Assembly (NCBI GenBank): GCA_024663395.1
Contig: JANFAH010000117.1
Coordinates: 1-64,000, forward strand
DNA length: 64,000 nt
Source: Pisolithus tinctorius
Lineage: Eukaryota; Basidiomycota; Agaricomycetes; Boletales; Pisolithaceae
Direction: 5' to 3'
Part shown: positions 47,335 to 60,749 of the stretch, piece by piece
Numbering within the stretch: position 1 is the first letter of the stretch
Layout: the number at the start of each line of letters is the position of its first letter
Program-made: the position numbers and the translations under genes
The notes under the pieces: generated by a model
The model's database searches: none
The model's input: the letters and a program-made list of their open reading frames with translations, nothing else
What the model was told of the DNA's origin: nothing

Positions 47335-47410
47335 TTAAACGAAAAATTCTTGGGACTCGCAGGTTCATTCTCGTCCTCGTTCCTCTCTGTTCCCCCCCTC
47401 TTTCTCGACC

Positions 47411-48230
47411 ATGTTCGCCCAGATTCTGTGCGGCATCTCCTCTCCTACTGGCCCCAGCTTGCTGTTGACCCATTTCTAGTGCCATTGCTCTTGCTTTGCC
47501 ATTCGTTTCCGCACTTACCCTTGTGGCCCCCACGGGTGCTACGACCGGCGGATCTGTCACGTTGACCTGGCAGGCGACCTCCACAGACCCTGCGTACTTC
47601 ACTTTCCAGCTGGTCAACCCTGTCTTCCACGACACGTTTGCCATCGCAAACAACGTTCAGACTTCTCTCGGCACACTTACGCTCCAGCTTCCTCAAGTCC
47701 CTGTTGAGTAAGTTTGCCTCTTGCAATTTTTTCCGTGCATAATTTTGACGTCTTTGCGTAGCACCAACTACCAGCTCGAGGCCATTAACCCAAGGTACTC
47801 CTTTCTATTTTTCCCCCCTCAGCACCCCACAGGGTTACCCTAACAACCGTCCCTCCTGTTTTGTCGTACCATAGCAACGTGAACGACGTGTACGCTACCA
47901 GCTCGACGTTCAGTATCGGAGCTGCGACCTCTTCCTCGAACACGGCAACTGGCACGACTACCTCTGGTACTGCGACTTCGACTTCTCCCACAACGTGAGT
48001 TATTTTTAATCGCCGAATTCCACCACTGATGCCTTACGTCTAGCGCTTCTGGCACCGTCGCATCTGTTAGCACGGCCACTACAGCTGCTTCCACCGGAGC
48101 TACCACGACCGCATCCTCCACGACATCGCCTACCAGCTTCAACGGCGTTCCCTACAAGTTCGACTTCGCTGCAGCTCCCGTTGCCGTTGTTGTTCTTTCT
48201 GCCGTTGCTGGTGCTGCCATGCTTTTCTAA
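47411..48230 (+). CDS. Secreted Ser/Thr-rich GPI-anchored protein, Kre9/KNH-like
   Basis: Splicing the first intron (about 47428-47482) gives a clean signal peptide MFAQILAIALALPFVSA. It is followed by one beta-sandwich domain of Kre9/KNH type: TLVAPTGATTGGSVTLTWQA, DPAYFTFQLVNPVFHDTFAI, VQTSLGTLTLQLPQV, NYQLEAINPSNVNDVYATSS. A long Ser/Thr stretch follows (likely O-mannosylated), then a small-residue, hydrophobic tail PVAVVVLSAVAGAAMLF ending at the stop, typical of GPI attachment. About 200 residues. By family it is a cell-wall or plasma-membrane surface protein linked to beta-1,6-glucan or wall organisation; the specific role is unknown. Exon phases agree throughout and I see no damage. 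Confidence 0.87.
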
Positions 48231-49244
48231 ACAAAACTCCCTGCATCTTTCCATCTTCATTCTCACCATGGATCGATATTCTGTCCTTTCTCGATAGATT
48301 GAGATTTCAAACTTGGTGATGGTAGAACATGAGCAGTGCTACTCTACTTTTACATAAACAATGACTTTTGTTCTGTCATCGTCATCCTGCTCGATTTATT
48401 CACGCGCTATAGGACGTTGTCAACCTCCATGACGAACTTTTTGGACTGCATCGCATTCGTCGTTTCTCCATACTCGTAGCCATTCTTTTCTTATCGTGTT
48501 TAATGGGGACCTGGTGTTATGTGACGTTGTAGTTGTCCTCGATCCATGACCATGTGGGTTGGTAGTGGTCCTTGTGTACCCATTGTTGTCTTGCTTTTTG
48601 TTGGTGTCTCCGAGTCGACGTCTTGTACATGTCTCGGTAACGCGTGGTAGCGTTCGTTTCCTTGCCCGTCGGTTCATTGCGTTTGATTTAGGCCGTGTCT
48701 TAAGTCGAATTTGACCGAAGAAGTTAGCTAGGTTATGTTGTACAAATGATTGTGTGCACGTTCGGCATGTTCGGTGACCTCGTATAGGTCTGTATCATCC
48801 GCAGGTTGACGGGATTCACGGGGCGGGTATTACTCTCATGTTATGAGATGCATATGGCCGAATGTTGATAATCCCCGCTTCATTCCCGCCATCATTTACG
48901 GTATGAGCCGTCAGTGATTTCGGCGATGCCCTCACAAATAAAGTGGTGGTCGAAAGCAAGGACTCATGTTCGGCGTTCGATATGATGAAAAGAGCCTGTG
49001 GATGGACAGTACGTAGAAGTGACTCAAGCAAGATTCGTAGGGTTTATGTAAAATTTTGTAACCCAGTGAAAATGCAATTGTACATGCAGGTCGATCGAGG
49101 AACAAGCGAATATGCCGCAGCTACGGAGATGTGGTAGAATCTCTCATGGATTCCATCCCACCCATACACACGCCGCGGCTCCACACAACCCACGGAGAGC
49201 ACCCAAACATGTCGCGAGTGGGTGGTGGGCAACATGACAATTGA
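48231..49244. other. Intergenic between convergent genes
   Basis: Contains the 3' flanks of the Kre9-like gene (+) and ubiquitin-RPL40 (-). The first about 450 bp are T-rich, as expected for 3' UTR. No further gene seen. Confidence 0.6.
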
Positions 49245-51322
<2,078 letters not shown>

Positions 51323-53410
51323 ATGTCTGACTTCCATCTCGTTGATCCTCAAGGTTGGGAGTATGACCTCCAGTCTGTGCGCTCTTTCTCCTACTGCGCT
51401 TACCGCATGATTGATCTCTCTTCCCCGCGTGCACAGGTACATTCGGCCTACATGGGTTACTTCCAACTGCACAGCGTCCCATGGTACGTTTCTCACAAAT
51501 TCCATCTCCTCCCTTTTCTGCCATGCAATAGCTCACGATGGGCCCCGCTACCCTCTGCGTGGGTCAACACAGGTACGATCGATCGTGGGGTCACTTATTC
51601 GAAACATTCGAGCAGTTCCTCACGTTCTCCTGGCCCGTGATCACGGTGACCGATGCGCGTACCGGGCGTGCGCACATCGTAACCCGTCTAACATCCATCG
51701 GAGCATTCCTTAAGATGATACGAACCAGGTAACGAACAATCATCCTTCTTCATTTGCGATCCTACCGTCCCTAACGTCCGCCGTCCCATGCGTCCCACGC
51801 GTTCATGTACGTAGGTTCGGTGAGACGCTCCCCCAAATCGACAATATGCTCAAGGTCACGCCTTCCGAAACCGTGCAACGTCACTTACGAAACGTAAACG
51901 ACTGGACCACCTACAAGAAATTACATGCAACACTTCCCGCCGTCGCACTTTCCGCCTTTCGGGCACGCGTGCGTAGTGGAGACCCGCAGGCCATACGTTC
52001 GCTATGGGCAAGTCGGGATAAAACCTTCCTTGCTGTTGGGTTTATGTGGTCGGAACGGAATAGCCAGTCGTGTTTAGAGTGGGGATACGCCACTGTGCGG
52101 TGCGGACACCTTGATGGGTAAATGAGACGCTGTCGACCTCAGCGCCTAGATATCATTGTTGTGCTGGTGCTTACTTCAGACATTAGATTAGGTGCTTGGC
52201 CACCTGTGCCAGGGACAAATTACCGGTAGGTCGGAGCAGCCTCTGTGCATGCCTTCGCAAGTCGGACGCTCACGTGGAAGCCGACAGAAAAGGTCACTAC
52301 GTCATCGCCGAGTACGCGGACAAAGTTGTTAACAGGCTCAACCCAAACTACCCATGGATGGTGCGCCAACCCTTTCTCTTATCTCAACTACCCAGCCAAA
52401 ACTAACTAACTCGAACCCCCCACCTACAGTATGCAGTGAGTCTGTTGGCAGAAGTATCAGCGAGATTACAGCGGGTTGATGCCTGATCCTGCACTTCCTA
52501 CAATCACTGCAGTTTGGCGAGAGCCAAGTAATCCCCAAAGCGAAACTACCTCGGATCATCCAGTCCGTAATCAGGTGTGTCTACATGACAGGGACAGCTG
52601 CATTCCCATCACATTGCTAACTCTCCACAGTAGCCTCGTTAGCCCGGATACGGAAACCTCGGCCAACAATCTCATTCTGGTCGGACATGGTGTGCAGGTT
52701 GACATCCAACGTCTCGAAGAGATGAAAATCAGTACGTCATCGTACAGATCTCGCCTTTGCGGTCTCCGAATTGAGACAATGACCCGTCCACCTCAGAGCT
52801 ACCGCATAACACACTCGTGATCGATACTGCAACCCTTCAACGCACGTTATCCGGCAGCACACAAATGCCGTCCAAACACCATTCTCCACGGCCTAACATT
52901 GCTATGCTTCTCCATTCCCTCGGAATACAGCCCCCCTGCGTGCTAAATAACGCGGGGAACGATGCGTTTATGGCGTTGTATGCATTCCAGCGTATGGTGG
53001 ATCCCGACAGCCTGGCAAAGGATATGGTGTCCACGACGCGACAAGGCACGGCACACCAGGGGCTTGTGCCCTCGCCCCAGACATCGGGGCTGCACGTGCC
53101 TATGTCTAATGTCTGTAGTCTTCAGGTGCACCCTTCGATGCTTGCCACGCGGTCGTCACATGTCGGTGTTCCAAACGGTTTGCATGGCATGGTGGGTGAG
53201 GTAGAGAAACTGTCCCTAACGAGTCCTATATCACCTCTGTTGCTCCCTGTTGCGGATGGGAATGGGCACGGGCAAGTCGGCAGAGATGGAAGCCTGCGTG
53301 GCGGAAGAGGTAGCGCGCGGGATAGCTGTGCTTCGCCATTGGGTATGTCTGCTGCCGACGACTTCAACAGAGAGGGATCTCGGAGAGGAAAAGGAAAGCG
53401 TGCGCAGTAA
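51323..53410 (+). CDS. Gfd2/YDR514C-like protein with a degenerate RNase H-fold (DEDD exonuclease-like) domain
   Basis: Exons read MSDFHLVDPQGWEYDLQSVR, WGHLFETFEQFLTFSW, TRLTSIGAFLKMIRTRFGET, HLRNVNDWTTYKKLHATLPA, DKTFLAVGFMWSERNSQSCL, EWGYATVRCGHLDG, GAWPPVPGTNYRKGHYVIAE, YADKVVNRLNPNYPWM, YAFGESQVIPKAKLPRIIQ, NNLILVGHGVQVDIQRLEEM, PHNTLVIDTATLQRTL and NNAGNDAFMALYAFQRM, then a low-complexity tail rich in Gly, Ser and Arg, stop at 53408. From family memory, the position AVGFMW normally reads AIDFEW, so the first catalytic Asp and Glu appear replaced, and the last motif has Asn where His is common. The second Asp (GHGVQVD) is kept. Likely a non-catalytic relative. Function in fungi is poorly known; the yeast homologue has been linked to mRNA export genetically. 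Confidence 0.78.
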
Positions 53411-53649
53411 GGGGCTATAACGCATATTCGCCAGTTCCGTCACAAGAACTAGAGCCAGGAGCGGTTACTATTGGAATAGGGAGTCAAGTAATTTACCTCG
53501 AACTGTATAATCGGATTTAGTATCATATTTACATTTAACCTTGCTTTCGGTTCGCTGGAATATACGGTCGATGTTAGATCCTTGGGACCAGGTGGATCGG
53601 GACATTTCCTGACCACAAACTTCAGATCCCCAATTATCCAGTGACTTCT

Positions 53650-54187
53650 CCTACACTTCAGGTACCAACCACCATGTGGCCGAGGGCAGTCATCGATTTG
53701 ACAGCGACTATTTTGGGCCCTACAACAAACTTCTTCATACACTCTTTCCCCCTGCCAGCGATTTCGCAGTCGGGCCCGTGTTCTTCCAGGATTCCCTACA
53801 GACTCCTGTCACCGCCGTGTTCGAAATGTTTCTGGTGGACAAACCACTTTAATCCTGGAGTTGAGGGTTCCAAGCGACCGTGATCTTCCGTCAACACGTC
53901 AGGTGGTGGACGAGGAGATCAGAAATCGCATGCACGATATGGCTGGTAAGTGATTGTATTCAAATGCTGTCCGCCATCTAAACATGTATTTTCAGTCGCC
54001 TGCCCCTTGGAGACACTTCACGTCATCAGTGCGTTGGGAACGAAGTTATGCTTTTGCAGCCTAGACACGGTGTAGCTCTGCAGAGATTGTACCCGCTGCC
54101 ATCTCACACCACCCTACTGAGATGAACGACCCTGCACCGGCTGATCGTTGGGATTGTGACATCTTGGAGCCTGCTGGTGAGGAGTGA
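53650..54187 (+). pseudogene. Decayed member of a basidiomycete PD-(D/E)XK-like hypothetical family
   Basis: A series of pieces in three frames reads HHVAEGSHRFDSDYFGPYNK, LLHTLFPPASDFAVGPVFFQ, TAVFEMFLVDKPL, then after a one-base shift LILELRVPSDRD, DEEIRNRMHDMAG, CPLETLHVISALGTKLCF, a stop, and in another frame EIVPAAISHHPTEMNDPAPA and DRWDCDILEPAGEE with a stop at 54185. From memory, many basidiomycete genomes encode small paralogous proteins with this order and an E-x-K core resembling restriction-endonuclease folds; here the core reads ELR. The start codon and N-terminus are missing, and at least two frameshifts break it. The nuclease-like assignment is inference. Confidence 0.6.
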
Positions 54188-54599
54188 TCGCGTCTCATTG
54201 CAAATCAGATCATGGAAGAGTGTGCGGCTCTCAACATGTAATGGTTGATTCAGCTGGGCATGTGTATGAAAGGGTATGTAATGATGCAAATTAGATCAAT
54301 GTGTGGGGATGGATGTGTCCTTTCCTTCTAACTGCTCAACGCACCGCGTTTGTTCTTTGCACACCCTCTTATATCACTCTCGTACAAATGGCATCCTCCT
54401 GCCCGCCCTCATCTCCTGTCTCCTCTCCTCACCCAACACACTGCTAAATCGAAACTCTCAAGAGGAAAACTCGAAATTAGATGGGTGCCAGTGCTGGGGA
54501 TGCGAACGGGGACGTCACCCTTGAGGTCTCTGGGTACCAAGTGTTGAAGAGGCGGGAGGGGAAATATAGGGCAGGAGCATCGAGCTGAGTCCACCCCTT
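54188..54599. other. Spacer between two pseudogenes
   Basis: No gene seen. An ATG at about 54391 opens a short Ser/Pro-rich frame (MASSCPPSSPVSSPHP) that soon stops; it could be a remnant of the DUS1 N-terminus but is too short to tell. Confidence 0.4.
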
Positions 54600-55790
54600 C
54601 AGTCATTTTTGAGCTCTTCACAGCACTGACTGTATCACTCCCACGACCAACGCCAAAGTGCGTCTCTCTTTCTCTACTTACCCTTCTAATGAACTCCTCC
54701 GACTTCCACCTACACAAATATTTGGGGGTCCTCTCAAAAATTCCATGTCAAATGCTTCGACATCTCGCACGCAGAAGGAACCAAGGCGGATCCTCCGATC
54801 GTATACCCCTCGTTCCGTTCCGTACCAACGACTCCGACCAACTGCTCGCTTCCACACAAACGACCCAAGACTACTGTGATGTTGTCGATCTGAATCTAGG
54901 ATGTCCTCGGGAGATTGCGAGGTCTGACCACCATGGATCGTTTTTGCAGGGTGAGTGGGACTTGACCCATAAGTTATGTGTGTTCTCATCGCCTTTCCCT
55001 TACAACGTTTTTGGTGATAGCAAAGTGTTCTATATCCTTTTGAATACACGCACCACAATTAACACGCCCCGTACCCACCTCAAAGTTCCCGTGACAGTCA
55101 AATTCCGAGTTTTTCCCTCAACCGAAAAACTGTCGCCTACGCACGGATGCTTGAAAACGCGGGCGCCCAAATCCTTGCATGTCACGGCCGCATCCGTGAA
55201 CAGCGTGGTCATGACTCCGGTCTCGCAGATTGGTGCAAAATTCGCGCCGTCAAAGAGGCGGTATCAGTTCCCGTATTTGCGGATGGAAACATCTCGTATT
55301 GGGAGGACGTTCACACCTTGCTGCGTCCGGTACTACCACTAGCGCCCTGACAAAAGGGTCATGTAGAGAGTGGATCTACGCACTCCATGCGGAGTTGGCG
55401 TTGGAATATTTGGGTATTGTCAGGTGTCTCGAGATGAAGACGGCGTTGAGCACTGTCAAGGGCCACCTGTTCAAATTAATGCGACCCGCTTTGAGCCGAG
55501 AAAGACACTTACGAGAGGCTGAGTAGAATTGGTGGACCAGATGCTATAGATCAATATATCGAAGTCATAGAGGAGATGAGGGACCGGTGGTCGTTTGGAA
55601 TGATTTTCTCTACTAACCGCATCCCTTCCCGTCTTGCGTGGTCTCGGATAGTGCGATGAAGTGGAAGCAACAGGAAAGACTGACGAGCTTGTAACGATTG
55701 AACCTACGATAGGGCTCAGAGTACTTCTCCACTGGCTCGCGCAACCCTACTTCCGCCCATTGACTCACCTGCGTCAGGTAGATCCCGAAG
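54600..55790 (+). pseudogene. DUS1: tRNA-dihydrouridine synthase DUS1, frameshifted remnant
   Basis: DUS1 reduces U16/U17 of tRNA using FMN. Recognisable blocks: FRTNDSDQLLAS, DYCDVVDLNLGCPREIARSD, HHGSFLQGEWDL, KVPVTVKFRVFPSTEK, then after a missing base TVAYARMLENAGAQILACHG, REQRGHDSGLADWCKIRAVK, VPVFADGNISYWEDV, later LALEYLGIVRCLEMKTALST, VKGHLFKLMRPALSRE, a further shift to RLSRIGGPDAIDQYIEVIEE, and LRVLLHWLAQPYFRPLTHLR. The catalytic Cys of the LNLGCP block is present, but the FMN-binding N-terminus (YIVAPMVDQSE) cannot be found and at least three frame changes are required. The middle (MSAEG region) is also lost. If the genome is haploid, a functional copy should exist elsewhere. Confidence 0.75.
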
Positions 55791-56297
55791 GTAAGCTCGT
55801 TAGCTGCCTCCTCTTCATACTGCACCGATGAGTGAGTTAATGAGCACAGCACTACAACCACAACAGCAACCACTATCGATGCCGCTGCCGCCCCAATTCA
55901 CTAACGCTCTCGTCAAGAACGGGGATGATCTAGATCGATCAAAACATGTGCATCTGCGAGACCCTGTTACTCTTCTTATGAGAGAGGACTGGGAATCAGT
56001 GTCGTGTACCAGGCGACGCGAAAGAGTATTTTGCAATGGGACATGGTTTATCTACCATATTCAACATTCAGTCATTTGCATTAGGCTCCACTCGTGCTGA
56101 TATAGTGCGGATCGCGTTGCGTGAGGGCGAGACCGACCACGTACCAAGCGTGATAGAATATCAGCGCGACACAGCCATATACAGTAGCGCAAGAACGACG
56201 CTCACTCTCGCACTCCCATACTATAGCATCAATCACTAGGGAAGTAGCGTAGCACTTCCAGATAGAAACATTGATCACATATAACTTGGCGAATAAC
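55791..56297. other. Spacer between DUS1 remnant and DSK2
   Basis: No gene seen; it contains the presumptive 3' UTR of DSK2. Open frames on either strand are short and unrecognised. Confidence 0.5.
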
Positions 56298-57862
56298 CTA
56301 CAAACCCCCACCGCTGAAGATGTACTCTATGGCAGCTTGGACATTACCACCTGTCGCCAACAGCGCTCTCACGTTTTGTGAGGCATTGGTGAATCCCATC
56401 TCCTGAAGTTGCTGTGATGATGCATTGTCAGTGGACATGAGAAGAGGGAAAGAGGGGAGACGAAGGGAGGTGTGGAACAAACCTGGAGCTGGACTTGGAA
56501 CCTCTCCTCAGGCGGCCGTGTATCTGCTGGAGTCGGTGGTATGCCTGCGCCTGCGCCAAAAGAACCACCGCCCGTTCCTCCCGCCAGAATCTGTTGCATA
56601 AGTGCGGCGTTGAGGATCGGGTTGGCACCAATGCCAGGACTTGGTGACTGTGGCATTCCGCCGAAAAGACTGAACGGGGGTGGCTGACGTTGTTGCTGTT
56701 GTTGCTGGCCGGTAGAAGGTGTGGACGCAGGTGTTGCCCCTGTTGAAGGGGTACCAGGTGCAGGGAAGGAGGATTGAGCGCCGCTCCCACTACCGCCAAA
56801 AGCTCCGAACGGCACACCGCCGAGTCCCGTGCCGTGGAGGGCCGCCGACATCTGCAGCATCGATCTTAACATCTCTGGATTTGCCCTGGATCGATAACGT
56901 TAGTCACACACGTCCTACCGACCAGCTAGACGTATGGGAACTAATGGAATGTCACACACAACATCTGCCTGAATCGTTCACTTTGAAATATCTCTCTGAC
57001 TTGGGGTCCCATTGCGGCAAGTTGTGGGTTAGACGCGATGACTTGGTCGAGGACGGCGGGATTGGACATGACACTGGACATTTGTTGGAAGAATTCGGGG
57101 GAGCCCATCATGCTTTGCATCTTTTTGTGTTTTCGAAATGGATGCAACGTACATGTGTCGAACGAGAATATGAATGACGAGATATGGCGCATCGACATTT
57201 AGCGATATGGACGTAGGGGTATGCGGCAAAGGTACCACGCACCATGTTGGGATCGTTGGGATTAAGGCCCATATCTGCAAAGGGGTTGAAACCCGCCAGC
57301 GCACCAAATCCGAGATGGCTGTTTAATTGGGTGAGTGGGTCATGCGGGTTTTGGCCAGCTTGCATCGTTGGGAGGGCTGGCGGTGCAGTAGAGGGTTGGT
57401 TGGTTGGGCCACTGGATCGGGCTGCACCTTTGACCATGTGGATGGTGTGCGATGACTGGATTTTGTATACTGAGAGAAGATCCTCGTCCTGGGGGTGTCG
57501 CAAATGATTAATGAGCCCCGGGAGTCAGGCGAAGGAAATGGCAACGCAAACCTTCAATACTCTACCTATCGTCCATTTGGACCATTGAAAAATGCGATGA
57601 GCGAAGACAACGGGGGGCCGAGGAGCAAGAGGACAAATACCTGAATAGATCAGTCTTTGTCTGTCAGCTTCGACATCTGACTTGGCGGCGATGGCTTGTT
57701 TGAGGTCGCGCACGGTCTTGTCCGTGGCGATAGAAATCTGGAGCTTGAGCTCGTTGGGGCCTGCCGGAAGATAAGCGACTTACTACCGAGACGAATGTTT
57801 ATGTGGTACTTACCTTTGACGTTGATCTGAATCTCGGACGAGGCTTGAGTTGAGTCGGCCAT
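56298..57862 (-). CDS. DSK2: Ubiquilin/DSK2, proteasome shuttle factor
   Basis: The protein carries ubiquitinated substrates to the proteasome. It starts MADSTQASSEIQINVKG and has an N-terminal ubiquitin-like domain (LKLQISIATDKTVRDLKQAI, EADRQRLIYSGRVLKDEDLL, SSHTIHMVKG); a linker rich in Pro, Ala and Gln; STI1-type segments (GFNPFADMGLNPNDPNM, MMGSPEFFQQMSSVMSNPAV, FQSERFRQM, NPEMLRSMLQMSAALHG); a poly-Gln tract (six Gln near 56700); NPILNAALMQQILAG; and a C-terminal UBA domain (QLQEMGFTNASQNVRALLAT, GGNVQAAIEYIF) ending GGGL at 56298. This is the full ubiquilin order, about 390 residues. Introns are regular. It shares a 127-bp divergent promoter with a dienelactone hydrolase. Confidence 0.93.
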
Positions 57863-57989
57863 GGTTGTTGTCAGTTGTGTGAGGGGAGGTGGGGGCCGGC
57901 GACGTCAGCGTCTGTGGCAAGTATATATCGGATTAAAATGCAAGTACACACTGCATAGTACCGAGATCTTATCTGCGTCGACATCGAAC
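57863..57989. promoter_or_regulatory. 127-bp bidirectional promoter, DSK2 / dienelactone hydrolase
   Basis: Only 127 bp separate the two divergent ATGs. It holds a GC-rich block with GACGTCA (57901-57907, a CRE/AP-1-like site) and TATATAT at 57922-57928, about 62 bp before the hydrolase ATG. Both genes must use overlapping promoter DNA, so they may be co-regulated. Confidence 0.6.
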
Positions 57990-59322
57990 ATGGCCGACAC
58001 ACTCACAGACCACTGCTTCGCTACCGTCCAGCACGCCGGTACGCCTACTGGTCGGCGCATCGACATCGACGTCGGCGGCGCATCCGTTCCTACTTACCTC
58101 GCTGAACCCTCAGACTCTGGTCCCGACGGCTCGCCGCGCAAGATTATCCTTTACTTCTCAGACGTATTCGGACCTTTCTATCTCAACAGCCAACTCCTCC
58201 AGGATTACTTTGCAACGCAGGGTGAGTTATCCTTCTCTCCCTCCGTCGCAGCGAGGGGAACAAGGTGCTGCCGCGCGCTACCAATGCGTTTCCGCCTGCG
58301 CGGGTGATCCTAACCGTGTCCACTGCTCCCAACAGGTTTCACTGTCCTCGGCATCGACTACTTCTTCGGTGACTCCTACGCTCTCCATGTTAACGACCCT
58401 AATTTCGATCGTCCGACATGGAGAGAGAAATCAGTCAACCAAGCTAAGACATTCATACCTGGTTGGGTGGATGCTATCAAGCAGAGGTATGGTGCGTCAA
58501 CATAACTTCTTCTGCCCTTGCCTCACATGCCAACCAACCGGATCTGTTGCTGATAACTTCCCCTTCTGCTCGACAGGAACTGAGGGTGTCAAATATTTTG
58601 CCGCGGGTGCGTCTCATATCAAACAATAGTTCCAGTACGATTACTCTCTGTCGATTACCTGACGTACTTTACAGGCTACTGTTTTGGTGCGCCATATGTC
58701 TTTGATCAGGGTGAAACCGGTCTACTCGCGGCGGGTACATACACCTCAACGCTTACCGATAGACGTTTGACTCTGACAACCTATGCACTGTAGCTGCCGT
58801 TGCACATCCCACGGCGTTAACAGTTGACTCTGTGTCGAAAAGCAGCAGTAAGAAATACCGTACCTCTGAACCTACCATATCTCACTTCACCCACACCACT
58901 CTCGCTCTTTCCTGGCCCATCAGCACCAGTCCTATTCTCTTGCGCAGGTACATACATTCCTTCCCCTCCAATGGGACATGGACCATACTCACTGCACCCA
59001 GACATTGACAATGCATTCAAACCTGACTTGCGCCGCTCAGTCGAGGATGTGTTGTCCGCGAAGAAAGTGACGTACTATTTCCAGATTTTCAGCGGTGTCT
59101 CGCACGGGTTCGCCACTCGTGCGGATCCGAGTGTGGAAACTCAGCGTGGGTGTCTCTTTTCTTTTTGTGATTTGCTCTCTTTTGTTCTTTGTACTTAGTT
59201 CTCAATTCTGATTCTCTCCTTTTGTATGGATCCAACAACCACACTCACATTTCTCCTTAGGTTGGGCAAAAGAGGAATGCGCCAGGAGTGTTGTACAGTG
59301 GTTCAAACGGTTCTCAGTGTAA
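57990..59322 (+). CDS. Dienelactone hydrolase family protein (alpha/beta hydrolase)
   Basis: A fungal DLH of about 250 residues. Blocks: MADTLTDHCFATVQHAGTPT, VPTYLAEPSD, KIILYFSDVFGPFYLNSQLL, FTVLGIDYFFGDSYALHVND, AKTFIPGWVDAIKQRYGTEG, VKYFAAGYCFGAPY with the nucleophile Cys, VAAVAHPTALTVDSVSKSSK, VLFSCADIDNAFKPDLRR with the Asp, and YYFQIFSGVSHGFATRADPS with the His, so the Cys/Asp/His triad is complete. It ends VVQWFKRFSV at 59322. To keep the frame, the intron before TFDSDN must start at GTCTTT just after GAPY. The enzyme family cleaves dienelactones from aromatic breakdown, but fungal members are diverse and the substrate is unknown. Confidence 0.88.
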
Positions 59323-59716
59323 TTGCACGTGTAGGCAAGACTTCCCTCCTACTTTTCATAGATGTCACCCTGTTGCATTCTTATTTCTTGACGTTCGCTA
59401 CGGATCGGAATGTATGATATGGTTACGTCCCTTTCCGTCCAAATCTCGACGTAGGGTCCACGGCGTTCAATGTGGAGATATACATAAATGTAGCAAACGT
59501 ATACGGGGCTGATACCAAGTTGATGTTCGTGGTTCATCAAGTTCAGGTCGAGACAAATCGACCGTCAGGGGGACGACATATGTTCTTGGCTTTCGGTACG
59601 CATCACCCCACTTGTCCGTAAATTTGTAGTGGAGGTATCACCGTTTATCGAGTGAAGTGGAGTGGGTATGAAATGAAACGCGGGGCGGGTGGCGGAAGGT
59701 GAACTGGGGGGATGCA
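59323..59716. other. Spacer between convergent genes
   Basis: 3' flanks of the hydrolase (+) and ATG101 (-). No gene seen. Confidence 0.6.
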
Positions 59717-60749
59717 TCAACCGATCTCCGTACCATCCATCTTAATGCTGATCTTAATGGGAAAAGGTGATATACCCGTCGCATTGGTGATTAGGGGTAC
59801 AGCCGTACGTCCGCGTTCGGATGATGTATAGGTGAGTATGGTGTGCAATGTTTTAGAAAGTGTGGACGCGAGCGTTGTATCGAAATCTTATTGGTGCGGA
59901 GAGTGGAGTGCGTCGGTGAATCGAAACACAAGCAGATACAGAGAGTAAGGCGTACCTTTATCTGATTTAGGCTGTCTCATTTCTCCGTTGACAATCCTAG
60001 ACATGAAGGATAAGGACGACGTGAGGTACTCGATAATGAGATGGATGGATTGATGAAGGGAGTGAGAGGATCAGACTTGCCATTGTTCCCATGGAACGTC
60101 CTCTTCGCCCATATATACTTGGAACCAGGACTTTTTTGGCCGTTTTTCGGAAAATGTAACCAGAATCTGGTCGTTCGTATGGTTGACGGTGCGGGCGCAT
60201 ATAGAAGTAGATCGGCATCGTGAATGGCCACGGAGGGAAAGGAAAGAGGAAAGGAGCTCAGGGAGAGATGACATACCTGACCACGCTTATTGGTACTCGT
60301 ACCGTTCTCTATGGCTTTCCAGAAGACATCTACTTTGTCGTTGATAAGCTGTTCCATCTCGGAGTCTGCTACGCCAGGCTGTGTGCTCGCAGATCAGTCG
60401 CTGCTTTATCTCATTCTATACTCGGGGAATGGGGAACAGAGTCCACGGAACCGCGATGAAACAAGCTTAAGAGAGCAGAATGGGGACGATATGACAACAG
60501 GGAGGAAGAGAGAATGGAAAGAAGGACGACTACGTACCACAGTGACGTCTAACACCTCATATGTTTTTGGTTTCACCGTGCCAAATAATCTATGAAACAA
60601 GATCGCATGAAGGATGGCGCGGAGAACTTCTTTGGCGCTGCGCCTGTCGAGGACCTGTGTGTTGCAGAGGGTCTGGGTGAGGCCTGTGTGACTTGCAGAG
60701 AACGGGCCCGCGCACTTACGATGTCGATCGTTATGGTGGGGGTGCTCAT
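59717..60749 (-). CDS. ATG101: Autophagy-related protein ATG101
   Basis: ATG101 is a HORMA-fold partner of ATG13 in the Atg1/ULK autophagy-initiation complex. It is found in animals, plants, fission yeast and basidiomycetes but not in budding yeast. Exons read MSTPTITIDI, VLDRRSAKEVLRAILHAILF, HRLFGTVKPKTYEVLDVTV, MEQLINDKVDVFWKAIENGT, IVVTFSEKRPKKSWFQVYMG, EEDVPWEQWQV (counterpart of the W-F finger region), IVNGEMRQPKSDK, a helix FDTTLASTLSKTLHTILTYT, and RTAVPLITNATGISPFPIKI, SIKMDGTEIG with the stop at 59717. About 190 residues, slightly shorter than human ATG101 (218). Splice phases look consistent and no frame break is apparent. Confidence 0.9.
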
